From the NCBI GenBank assembly GCA_016705005.1, contig JADIZB010000038.1:186001-250000 (forward strand): a stretch of 64,000 bases of DNA, in the 5' to 3' direction. This DNA comes from Bacteroidales bacterium (lineage in GTDB: Bacteria > Bacteroidota > Bacteroidia > Bacteroidales > Lentimicrobiaceae). The translations under genes and the position numbers were made by a program. Below the pieces are notes generated by a model, which did not search any database, was not told the DNA's origin, and was given only the letters and a program-made list of their open reading frames with translations. Numbering within the stretch: the first letter of the stretch is position 1; each line of letters begins with the position of its first letter. Below, one piece after another: positions 36,032-43,266 of the stretch.

Positions 36032-36635
36032 GTTTCTGGCATCCGCAAGGGGCAGCTGCCCTTGTAATCAACGTATCCCGGGGTTATTTTTTCAATTTCT
36101 TCTTTCAAGTTTTCCGGATAAGCAAGGGGTTGCAGCCCCTTGTACTCATCAAAATCCGGGGTTGTAATCCCCCGTTTTTCATTTGTATTGAAATGCTTAT
36201 CCCTGTTATTGACAATATATTTCAACGTGTTTTGAAATTGTTCTTCGGAAAGGATTGGCTTACTGTGAAATTTCTGCGCCCACAAATGGTAGGTTTCTTC
36301 CTTAGGGATTCCCAGATACTCCTTAAATTTCTGTGCTGACTTTCCCTTCAGTTTTCGCATTATTTGCGGAAGTTCTTCTTCTTCGCAAACCAATAACATA
36401 TGTACATGGTCAACTCCGATGTTAAAGGCCATGCAATTTATTTTATCTTCAATAACGATTTCTGCAATAATTGCACTTACTTTTAATCCATCATTTTCAT
36501 TTAAATAAACCGAACGGTCGATATGCATCTCACCGCTTGCCCTATGTTCGCGTACCCTGTATTTTATCATACGCTCAGAAGTCCGGGTGTCGTGAGTCAC
36601 AAAAGTAACGTGCCAGGCTGATTTATTTTTCAGCT
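35840..36635 (-). mobile_element. In-frame HUH (Y1/RAYT-like) transposase domain and palindrome array inside the R-M gene
   Basis: Between the methylase segments KCGNSLIDD ... FPNVFQ and GGFDVVIGNPPY about 265 codons are inserted. The first 150 encode an IS200/RAYT-like Y1 transposase: SAWHVTFVTH, the HUH motif in VDHVHMLLV and the candidate catalytic Tyr in TLKYIVNNRDKHF. The rest encodes four short repeats with YKG-x-x-PL cores that correspond to DNA palindromes. The insertion is in frame with the upstream methylase. Family knowledge: RAYT transposases act on REP palindromes, which here are adjacent. Confidence 0.8.
35890..36142. repeat. Array of four REP-like palindromes within coding sequence
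   Basis: Four hairpins with a CAAGGGG ... CCCCTTG core at 35890-35909, 35968-35993 (a perfect 26-bp palindrome), 36046-36064 and 36123-36142. Each is followed or preceded by a second short motif (CCGGGGTT-like). Start-to-start spacings are 81, 75 and 77 bases; the last becomes 78 if a missing G in the third palindrome is restored, so all spacings would be whole codons. Confidence 0.85.
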
Positions 36636-38301
36636 GAAATACATTCGGGAACTCCTTTTGCCAGTTAAAAGCCTTATCGCCTGCCACCGCCGGGTCGTCG
36701 ATCAATGAATTCCCGCACTTCAGATTGTGATTCAGGTCGTTCAGCTTACGGTTGGGCTGGGCGGTGCGCAGCCACAACGAAAGTTTGGCTATTTCAACAC
36801 TCTCCTCGTTGATATCTACCCCAAACAGGTTGTTTTCGAGGATGCTGTTTTCGAAATCGCCCAGCACCAGTGAAGAGCCGAATAGCTTGGCCTGCAGTTC
36901 GTCGATCAGACGGTGCTCCGAAATCAAAAAATCGAGCGCCTGATTCAGAAATGCACCGGAGCCACAGGCCGGGTCGCAGATGGTGAGTTGCAGCAACCAG
37001 TCGCGGTATGCATTCAGTTTTTCATTCAGCGGCTGTATGGTTTTCTTTGTGCGTTTGCGGTCGGTTGTGTAATCCTCCTCTGTCAGTCCCAGAGCTTCCT
37101 TTTTCTCGGTACAGAGTTTGCCTACGGTATTGTCAACAATGTATTTTGTAATGTATTTAGGAGTGTAAAAAACACCGTCCTTCTTGCGCTTGCTCTTCGC
37201 TTTATCTACCGGCTGCCCTTCAAGCTGCGCCTTTATTTCGTCGAGTTCATTCAACGAATTTTCGAAGATATGACCCAGAATATTTACATCCACTTCGCTT
37301 ATAAAGTCATATTCAGAGAGCTTCATGGTGTGCCGGAAAAGCAGCTCATCGTCCATCTTCAGCGTTTCGAGCAGTTCGTCGTGCCTGAATAGTCCGCCGT
37401 TGTATGCATACACTTCGTAGCGTTTCCCTTTAAAACCGGTATTGAGGTATTCAAAGTACTTTTTAAACCGGTCGTACAAAGGAATCTGCACATCGCGGTC
37501 CTGCAGATCGTGCCAGTCATCCAGGATAAGCCTGACCGAATTGGGTGGCAGGAGTTGCCTGTCCTCAGCAAAAAAGAGGAACAGAAAGCGGTCGAGCAAT
37601 TTCTGCGATTTCCTGAACAGGGTAAGCGCATCGTATTGAGGATTAAGTGCTACAAGGTTCTGATGTAGTTCACGTTTAAACCGGGAATAATCGTTGTAGA
37701 GGTTTTTGGTAATGACATCTTCCTGGCTAACCGATTCATCCTTGATACGTTTCGGCAGGTTTCTTTCGATATTTTCAAATGCCAGGCAGAGCCAGAGTAG
37801 TTCAAACTCTTTGAATGTCAGGGTAAACAGATTAAATTCGATGTGATCAATAGCATTGTCGATGTAAAAACGCAGCTTTTCAAAATTGGAGGTAATTACA
37901 TAGATGCAATCGGGCTGATTGTTTTTATAGCCGAATGCCTGGGTTTCAATCCTGCCCAGATCGGTGGTTTCAGTTCCCTTCAGCTCAATTACAGCTACTA
38001 CCCGGGGGCCGTTCGCCCAGTTCAGGATAATGGCACCATCCGCTTTTTTGCTGTCCTTGACATTTTTGTATTCGGTGGTCAGGTTAAAGGCAGGAGCCGG
38101 ATTCTTGGTATACCCCAATACATTCACAAACAGGTCGATCAGAAATTCACCCTGGTATTGTTCTTCTTTGCTGTTGCGGATGTTCTCCTGCACTTCAGGA
38201 TTGTGAAACCGCACAGTAAATTTCGCATATGCGGCTTTAACTGCATCGGGATCCTGGACTTTCAGGTATTTGCTTAGGACTGAATTCTGGAAGAAGGTCA
38301 T
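36022..38301 (-). CDS. Type IIG restriction-modification enzyme, N-terminal part (nuclease, methylase motif I, embedded Y1 transposase)
   Basis: Starts at the ATG 38301 (MTFFQNSVLSKYLKVQD); an upstream ATG at 38334 is less likely. The N-terminal domain has a PD-(D/E)xK-type nuclease site (KKADGAII ... VIELKG). A helical region follows, then SAM-binding motif I DPACGSGAFL and FGVDINEESVEIAKLSLWL. At about residue 557 the methylase is interrupted in frame by a Y1 (HUH) transposase domain: HUH motif HVH at about 632-634, Tyr at about 695. The frame then enters the palindrome array and ends at a TGA shortly after the third palindrome, before motif IV. As written the enzyme would lack NPPY and be inactive. 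Confidence 0.85.
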   Translation of the reverse strand: MTFFQNSVLSKYLKVQDPDAVKAAYAKFTVRFHNPEVQENIRNSKEEQYQGEFLIDLFVNVLGYTKNPAPAFNLTTEYKNVKDSKKADGAIILNWANGPRVVAVIELKGTETTDLGRIETQAFGYKNNQPDCIYVITSNFEKLRFYIDNAIDHIEFNLFTLTFKEFELLWLCLAFENIERNLPKRIKDESVSQEDVITKNLYNDYSRFKRELHQNLVALNPQYDALTLFRKSQKLLDRFLFLFFAEDRQLLPPNSVRLILDDWHDLQDRDVQIPLYDRFKKYFEYLNTGFKGKRYEVYAYNGGLFRHDELLETLKMDDELLFRHTMKLSEYDFISEVDVNILGHIFENSLNELDEIKAQLEGQPVDKAKSKRKKDGVFYTPKYITKYIVDNTVGKLCTEKKEALGLTEEDYTTDRKRTKKTIQPLNEKLNAYRDWLLQLTICDPACGSGAFLNQALDFLISEHRLIDELQAKLFGSSLVLGDFENSILENNLFGVDINEESVEIAKLSLWLRTAQPNRKLNDLNHNLKCGNSLIDDPAVAGDKAFNWQKEFPNVFQLKNKSAWHVTFVTHDTRTSERMIKYRVREHRASGEMHIDRSVYLNENDGLKVSAIIAEIVIEDKINCMAFNIGVDHVHMLLVCEEEELPQIMRKLKGKSAQKFKEYLGIPKEETYHLWAQKFHSKPILSEEQFQNTLKYIVNNRDKHFNTNEKRGITTPDFDEYKGLQPLAYPENLKEEIEKITPGYVDYKGSCPLRMPETWI

Positions 38302-38334
38302 TGATATGGAATTCGGAATGCATTTCAGATGCAA

Positions 38335-38517
38335 ACCGGGTTAAGTTCCAACAAATGTAACGTAAATTGAACAATTGATAAAGTCTCAAAGTCTAAAGTT
38401 CAAAGCTTAAAATGTAAAGTTCCAAGCTCAAAGTAAAGTTTACATTTTTGGGTCGGCGAAATTTCGCGCCGCTTTTTCTTCCATCATTTCATCATTCCAT
38501 TATTCCATCATTCCATC
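38335..38517. other. Low-complexity intergenic region
   Basis: AAGTTCAAAG-type and CCATCATTCC-type simple sequence between the R-M gene and the Rrf2 gene; no gene seen. Confidence 0.5.
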
Positions 38518-38592
38518 ATTTTTACCCTGAGCTCTTGCCGAAGGGCCATCATTCCATAATTTTTACCCTGAGCTCTTGCCAAAGGGCCATCA
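38518..38592 (+). repeat. Two copies of a 34-bp element containing CCCTGAGCTCTTGCC
   Basis: Copies at 38518-38551 and 38559-38592 differ at one base. The core (CCCTGAGCTCTTGCCGAAGG) resembles the dispersed TGAGC-TTGTCGAAGGG-type repeats found between genes in many bacteria. It lies within CCATCATTCC-type simple sequence between the R-M gene and the Rrf2 gene. Confidence 0.8.
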
Positions 38593-38687
38593 CTCTAATA
38601 TTCCATTATTCCATTATTCCTTCGGAGGATGGTTGTGCAAAAAAAAATAAAAATATTTTCATTTTCACATCAGCATCAGTATTTATC

Positions 38688-38719
38688 TATATTTGCATTA
38701 AATAATACCTGTAAGTATT
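38688..38719 (+). promoter_or_regulatory. Promoter and inverted-repeat operator of the Rrf2 gene
   Basis: TATATTTG (38688-38695) fits the -7 element. Directly after it, AATAC (38704-38708), six bases and GTATT (38715-38719) form an inverted repeat whose symmetry extends outward over AT-rich bases. It would cover the transcription start, as expected for autorepression by an Rrf2 dimer. Assignment to this regulator is inferred. Confidence 0.5.
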
Positions 38720-38724
38720 AATTT

Positions 38725-39165
38725 ATGTTTATCAGCAAAACCTCAGAACACGCGCTCCGTATTCTCACTTATATGGCGCTCAACTACGAAACTCAGCTAT
38801 CGGCAAGAAATCTTTTTGAAGAACTTCAAATTCCAAAGCGCTATCTTATGCGTTTGCTCACCGATTTATCTAAAAGCGGTTTTATTAAGGCTGCCAGAGG
38901 AAGAAATGGAGGTTATGTTTTTGCAAGGTCACTTGATACCATTTATTTTTCTGAAATCATCGATTCGGTTGAAGGACTCTTAACCTTCGAAGGTTGCGTA
39001 TTGGGAAGTACAGTTTGCCCGGTGGATAAACCCTGTGCCATGCATCAGATTTGGGAAAAACCAAAGCAGACTTTTCTCGAAACATTAAAGTCAACGACAC
39101 TTGCCGATTTGAGAAACGGCAAAAATATCCGATTGAAATATTCAATAAAACAAATTCATCATTAA
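38725..39165 (+). CDS. Rrf2-family regulator, NsrR/IscR-like
   Basis: 146 aa. N-terminal winged helix (SKTSEHALRILTYMAL, IPKRYLMRLLTDLSKSGFI, RGRNGGYVFA) and three cysteines at residues 91, 98 and 104 that can ligate a 2Fe-2S or 4Fe-4S cluster. Rrf2 proteins with this feature sense NO or cluster status. It starts an apparent operon with the two heme-copper oxidase-like genes: 17 bases to the cupredoxin gene, which supports an NO-responsive role. A palindromic operator lies at its own promoter. Confidence 0.87.
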   Translation: MFISKTSEHALRILTYMALNYETQLSARNLFEELQIPKRYLMRLLTDLSKSGFIKAARGRNGGYVFARSLDTIYFSEIIDSVEGLLTFEGCVLGSTVCPVDKPCAMHQIWEKPKQTFLETLKSTTLADLRNGKNIRLKYSIKQIHH

Positions 39166-39182
39166 CCCTAAAACGAGAATTT

Positions 39183-39482
39183 ATGGTAGATTCGAACACC
39201 GTCCTTCAGGGACAAACATTAATTTACACATTGTATGTGCTTGCAATCCTGGCGTTGATGGGGTGGTTCGCATATCGTGTAACTACCGAAGGCCCTTCGA
39301 AAGTGAAGCCGGCTTTCTTTTACACTTTTGTTGGATTTCTTATCCTGCTGGGTGTAACAATCCATATGGTTACCCTGCATACCATACCCTGGAAACCAAT
39401 GGATATGAACAGGGCAAACATCAAAGCCGACAAGGTATTTGACATCAGCGTTCAGAATCACAAGTTTCAGCTTCCAACCTGA
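39183..39482 (+). CDS. Membrane-anchored cytochrome oxidase subunit II-like protein, first part (frame broken)
   Basis: About 99 codons from MVDSNTVLQG: two N-terminal transmembrane segments (LIYTLYVLAILALMGWFAY and FFYTFVGFLILLGVTIHMV), then the first strand of a cupredoxin domain (VFDISVQNHKFQLP). The frame then meets TGA at 39480. The natural continuation PEKMVVKTNDKV is in the next frame. Removing one A from CCAACC (39474-39479) would give an uninterrupted protein of about 181 aa, the size of a short subunit II of heme-copper enzymes. Placed 31 bases before the subunit I gene when complete. Confidence 0.8.
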   Translation: MVDSNTVLQGQTLIYTLYVLAILALMGWFAYRVTTEGPSKVKPAFFYTFVGFLILLGVTIHMVTLHTIPWKPMDMNRANIKADKVFDISVQNHKFQLPT

Positions 39483-39729
39483 GAAGATGGTGGTTAAAAC
39501 CAATGACAAGGTTTTGTTTAATGTTAAATCAGGTGATCTCACCTATGGATTTGGTTTGTTTCGCAACGACAATACCATGGTTTTCCAGATGCAGGTTTTA
39601 CCGGGGCATAACAATGATATTTTATGGCAGTTCGACAGACCCGGCGTTTACTCGATCCGTTCAACCGAGTACTCAGGCCCTGCCGGTGTATTTATGATTG
39701 AAAAGGATGTGGTGGAAGTAATAGACTAA
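39439..39729 (+). pseudogene. Subunit II-like cupredoxin domain, second part; CuA ligands lost
   Basis: Continues the cupredoxin fold (EKMVVKTNDKVLFNVKSGD, TYGFGLFRNDNTMVFQMQVL, WQFDRPGVYSIRSTEY). At the position of the CuA loop C-x-E-x-C-x3-H-x2-M it reads S-T-E-Y-S-G-P-A-G-V-F-M: both Cys are Ser and the His is Gly, with only Glu and Met kept. So a binuclear CuA centre cannot form, as in quinol oxidases and in some NO reductases of this superfamily. No credible start of its own; it is the C-terminal part of the previous gene after a one-base shift. Confidence 0.75.
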
Positions 39730-39760
39730 TGTACAAATTGTAAACAAAAAACTTGTTGAT

Positions 39761-41386
39761 ATGAGCTATATAAATACCTTAATGAATGGAGAACTGGGAC
39801 TTTTCAAACACACCTCCCTCACTCCTATGCAGAAAATTACCCTGCGTTTTGTCGTTGTCGGGCTTCTTTATTACGGGCTGGTGGTGATCGAAGGGATGAT
39901 CATGCGCATGTATGCTGTCAGCCCTATTGACGCAGTTACCACAAACCAGTATTTTGCAATATTAACTGCACATCCGTTGGTTGGAATTTTTGGTTCCACC
40001 TACTCCATTGTTTTTGGGGCTTTTCTGTTTCTCGTCCCTTTCCTGATGGGGAAACCCCTGTGGAGTATTAAAATGGCACACTGGACATTCTGGTGCATCG
40101 CCATCGGAACCTTTATATTCTGGGCTGCCGGATTTGTATCACATTATGCTCCGCTGTATACCCTTTATTGGCCGCTACCTGCCGATTTCACACAATTCAG
40201 TGTAGTTGGCGGTACATTTTTTATTCTGGGAATTGCGATTGTAATGGTTGGTACTGTTTTATTTGTTGTTAATATTTTTAAAACCATTGTATATACGCCT
40301 GATGGTTGGGAAAAACAACCTGCAGCTGCTTTAATCGGATCAGCGATCGGATACAGTGGATTAAAAAACCTTTTCAGGAAAAAAGAAGACCGAAAAGAAC
40401 ATCTCGTATCACTTCCTGTTGCTGCTATTGCAAGAGGCACGGTTGATGTAGCCCTGAATGCGGCAATTATACTTTTTACGGGTGTTCTGATTCTTGTGTA
40501 CATGGTGGGCTCCTTACTTGGATTCGATTTGAAAGAAACTGCCGTTGATGCATTGTTATATAAGAACTGGTTCTGGTGGGGTCTCGACCTTATTGCTGAT
40601 GGTCTGGTGCTGATTTTTGTTGCCGGCACCTGGTATCTGCTTGCTACACTGATTACCGGGAAGAAGCTCTTTATGGAAAACTGGGCACGGGCTGCCTTAC
40701 TTCTTGAACTGGTTGTATCATGGACGGTTTGGTCGCATCACCTTATGAGTGATCAGGCTCAACCCGGATGGCTTAAAGTTGTTTCAGGAGAAATGGTAAC
40801 TGCCTTCGAGCTGATTACGCAGGGACTTGCATTCTTTATTACGCTGGCAACCTTATGGAGTGCACGCCCATTGAAGATGTCGAATCCATTAAGGTTCCTG
40901 TTAGGTGGCTTGCTTGGGTTTGCCCTGGCTGTTCCTGCTGGCATTATGCAGGCTGACCTTGGATTAAACCGGATTCTGCACAATACACAGTGGATCATCG
41001 GACCACACGTGCATGTTGCTATTCTTGTTGGATTAAGCATGACTTTGTATTCAGCTATTTATTTCCTGTTGCCGATTCTAACAAATGGAGCCAAGCTCTA
41101 TAGTGAGAAACTTACCAATATTCATTTCTGGTGTCATCTGCTTGGCGGTATCGGAATGGGAGCCTTTATGGGAATGGCCGGATTACATGGAATGCTGAGG
41201 CGTACTTTGTACATCAATGGTGAATTTATGCCATACATGGTGCTGGCTGCAATTTCAGGAGCGCTGCTTTTAATTGCTTTTATAGCTTTCCTATATAACA
41301 TCATAATGACTGTTGGAATAAACGGGCTGTTGGGCATTTTCATGGCTCCCAAATTGAAAACGACCGATTTGCTGCCTAAAGCATAA
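39761..41386 (+). CDS. Heme-copper oxidase superfamily subunit I, NO reductase-like, with altered helix VI ligands
   Basis: 541 aa, about 12-14 membrane helices. Heme and metal ligands visible: His71 in LTAHPLVG (low-spin heme), His326-His327 in VWSHHLMS (CuB/FeB pair), His416 and His418 in GPHVHVAI (high-spin and low-spin heme). Helix VI reads WWGLDLIADG (272-281); aligned with cNorB WWVVHLWVEG, the metal-binding His is Asp276 and the Glu is Asp280, and the HPEVY motif of oxidases is absent. Together with the CuA-less partner and Rrf2 regulator, I infer a noncanonical NO reductase (NO to N2O), inner membrane. An oxidase role is less likely. Exact family needs a tree. Confidence 0.8.
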   Translation: MSYINTLMNGELGLFKHTSLTPMQKITLRFVVVGLLYYGLVVIEGMIMRMYAVSPIDAVTTNQYFAILTAHPLVGIFGSTYSIVFGAFLFLVPFLMGKPLWSIKMAHWTFWCIAIGTFIFWAAGFVSHYAPLYTLYWPLPADFTQFSVVGGTFFILGIAIVMVGTVLFVVNIFKTIVYTPDGWEKQPAAALIGSAIGYSGLKNLFRKKEDRKEHLVSLPVAAIARGTVDVALNAAIILFTGVLILVYMVGSLLGFDLKETAVDALLYKNWFWWGLDLIADGLVLIFVAGTWYLLATLITGKKLFMENWARAALLLELVVSWTVWSHHLMSDQAQPGWLKVVSGEMVTAFELITQGLAFFITLATLWSARPLKMSNPLRFLLGGLLGFALAVPAGIMQADLGLNRILHNTQWIIGPHVHVAILVGLSMTLYSAIYFLLPILTNGAKLYSEKLTNIHFWCHLLGGIGMGAFMGMAGLHGMLRRTLYINGEFMPYMVLAAISGALLLIAFIAFLYNIIMTVGINGLLGIFMAPKLKTTDLLPKA

Positions 41387-41425
41387 ACCGGTTTTAAGAA
41401 TTGCCCCGTTAATTTTTTACGGTTT

Positions 41426-41510
41426 CAGGAACGGATAAACACCAACTGGCTTAAACAGATTTGAAAGGAAACTGTGAGAGCCCCCGGTTGGATAGTTTAT
41501 CCGTTCCCTG
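41426..41510 (+). repeat. Long inverted repeat downstream of the NOR-like gene
   Basis: GGAACGGATAAAC (41428-41440) pairs with GTTTATCCGTTCC (41495-41507), with some extra pairing on both ends and a loop of about 54 bases. No T run follows, so it is not a plain terminator; it may protect an mRNA end or be a small dispersed element. The rest of the 41387-41837 gap holds the operator described separately and AT-rich sequence without a gene. Confidence 0.65.
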
Positions 41511-41730
41511 TTCTGAATTGTGTTGCGTTTTTGTCAATTAAGACTAAGCTTGAGTAAGAAATCTTTGATGAAAATTCTATGTTTTAATGGATCAGGATCC
41601 TGATAGGCTTATACAATTAGTCCGGTTTCCGATAGTGCCAAAAATCAGATTTAAGGATTTTTTTTTTATGTCAGGTTTCAAAATGCAGAGCATTTGAAAT
41701 TCGGCGAAAGCGAAATGCTCATAATTATAG

Positions 41731-41746
41731 AAGATAAAAAGGTCTT
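41731..41746 (+). promoter_or_regulatory. Operator-like motif upstream of the fasciclin gene
   Basis: AAGATAAAAAGGTCTT, an imperfect dyad (AAGAT, 6 bases, GTCTT) within a 25-bp stretch shared with the ric promoter region (50251-50266). A -7-like TATATTTG follows at 41786-41793, 45 bases before the start codon. Likely a site for one of the two Rrf2 regulators nearby. Confidence 0.5.
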
Positions 41747-41837
41747 TTACTATTAATAATTTCAAACTATTGTTCTATAATTAAGTATATTTGTACTGAA
41801 TAACTTAATCAACATTCATTAACCAAAATTATTCCGT

Positions 41838-42413
41838 ATGAAAAAATCAATTACGCTGATTTTCGTTGGCCTTATGGCCATCTCTTTAGTTATTAGCTCA
41901 TGCAATTCCGGAGGGAATGAAGGCAGTAATACCAGTTCTGCCCCTGAAACCACAACTGCTCCTCTTTCCGGACAATCCGGAGTTGAGGATGATGCATCAC
42001 AAAAAGACGTTGTTAAAGTGGCTGTTGGTTCAGCAGATCACACAACACTGGTAGCCGCCCTGCAAGCTGCTGAATATGTTGATGTATTGTCGAACGCGGG
42101 TCCGTTTACAGTTTTTGCGCCAACCAATGACGCTTTCAATAAGTTACCGAAGGGCACCGTTGAAGGACTTGTTAAGCCAGAGAAAAAAGCAGATTTGCGA
42201 AATATCCTCGAATATCATGTTTATGTTGGCAAACTTGATCAATCATTCTTTAAGGATGGACAAACGCTGGGTATGGTTAATGGTGGGAAAGTTACCATGG
42301 GTGTTAAAGATGGAAAAGTTACGGTGAACGGCGCAAATATTGTTGCTTCAGTTCCCTGCAGCAATGGAATTGTTCATGTAATTGATGCGGTTCTGTTGCC
42401 ACCGGCAAGATAG
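41838..42413 (+). CDS. Fasciclin (FAS1) domain lipoprotein
   Basis: 191 aa. Lipobox SLVISSC after a signal peptide, a Ser/Thr/Pro-rich spacer, then one FAS1 domain with both conserved boxes: GPFTVFAPTNDAFNKLP (H1) and the HVYVG ... SNGIVHVIDAVLLPP end (H2). FAS1 lipoproteins mediate adhesion or protein contacts in the envelope. A FAS1 lipoprotein within a nos/nor region is common in Bacteroidota but its role there is unknown. It shares an operator-like motif with the ric promoter. Confidence 0.88.
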   Translation: MKKSITLIFVGLMAISLVISSCNSGGNEGSNTSSAPETTTAPLSGQSGVEDDASQKDVVKVAVGSADHTTLVAALQAAEYVDVLSNAGPFTVFAPTNDAFNKLPKGTVEGLVKPEKKADLRNILEYHVYVGKLDQSFFKDGQTLGMVNGGKVTMGVKDGKVTVNGANIVASVPCSNGIVHVIDAVLLPPAR

Positions 42414-42430
42414 ATTGTGAACCAACAACA

Positions 42431-42472
42431 AAAAAATCCCGGGTTGTATTGATGTTCAATCCGGGATTTTTT
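42431..42472. terminator. Bidirectional terminator between the fasciclin gene and nosY
   Basis: AAAAAATCCCGG pairs with CCGGGATTTTTT, with further pairing inside (GTTG with CAAT). T runs occur on both strands, so it can end both convergent transcripts. Confidence 0.9.
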
Positions 42473-42492
42473 AATGAGATCGACTCCTGGTA

Positions 42493-43260
42493 TTACAAAT
42501 TCTTTCCTTTGAATATCCGTAAAGCGATTACAATAGGAACCAAAACCCAGGTAAGCATTACTGTAACCGCAAGCACTATACCAAAGGAAGATCCGAAAAA
42601 CTGGTTGAAAATTGCACCAGTGTAACCCATCAATGCAGAAATATCCATCTTTAACAGCACCAGTATGCGAGCGAGATCAACAGGATTGAGGCAACTCAGG
42701 AATATAGTTAATTTTTCCAATGGATAATCTGAAAAGGCAAACATCACCATCAATAATATGCCATCAAAAATCAGTGTGAAATAAAACCAGAGCAACATTG
42801 AAATTCCTATTCCACGGGCTTTGTCGCGTGTGAGCACCGATGCCAAAAAGGCCAGGGATACAAATACCATCGTAAGAAGGCTGCCTGATAATAAGAAATA
42901 CCAGCCCACAATAGTTGCATCGAAGATTAGTACCGGTAAACCTATCCCTAACCAGAATGCAAGCAGCAGTGAAAGTCCGACACCACAATAGACACCTAAC
43001 AGAATATTACTGCGTTTCAAGGGTTGCGATACAAGCAATTCAATGAATTCGTATGAATTAAAGAAGTATATGGTCGTAAACAGAATGCTTACAAGGGGAA
43101 CCACAATTAAAAGCACTGTAAGCAGGCTGCTAAGTCCTTTGGATACATCTTCATTCATCATGAAAAGACCAAAAGAGCTTAAAGATAAAAGAACCACATA
43201 GGCCAGCAGTATGCGGTTTCTGAAGATGTCATGTAAAACGTATTTAATTATTTTGTGCAT
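42493..43260 (-). CDS. nosY: NosY-like ABC permease for nitrous-oxide reductase maturation
   Basis: 255 aa with six hydrophobic segments and no signal peptide. MHKIIKYVLHDIFRNRILLAYV at the N-terminus and YFFNSYEFIELLVSQPLKRS are typical of NosY/ABC-2 permeases of nos clusters. It is the last gene of the nos run, 6 bases after the nosD-nosF chimera. With NosF and NosD it provides sulfur species or copper-site assembly for the CuZ centre of NosZ. Confidence 0.88.
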   Translation of the reverse strand: MHKIIKYVLHDIFRNRILLAYVVLLSLSSFGLFMMNEDVSKGLSSLLTVLLIVVPLVSILFTTIYFFNSYEFIELLVSQPLKRSNILLGVYCGVGLSLLLAFWLGIGLPVLIFDATIVGWYFLLSGSLLTMVFVSLAFLASVLTRDKARGIGISMLLWFYFTLIFDGILLMVMFAFSDYPLEKLTIFLSCLNPVDLARILVLLKMDISALMGYTGAIFNQFFGSSFGIVLAVTVMLTWVLVPIVIALRIFKGKNL

Positions 43261-43266
43261 GACTGA

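Noticed and set aside
35890..36142. Palindromes read as transcription terminators
   Set aside because: They lie inside coding sequence, lack T runs and are repeated with whole-codon spacing.
41426..41510. Riboswitch upstream of the fasciclin gene
   Set aside because: Only one long stem is seen, more than 300 bases from the start codon, without a conserved riboswitch core that I recognise.
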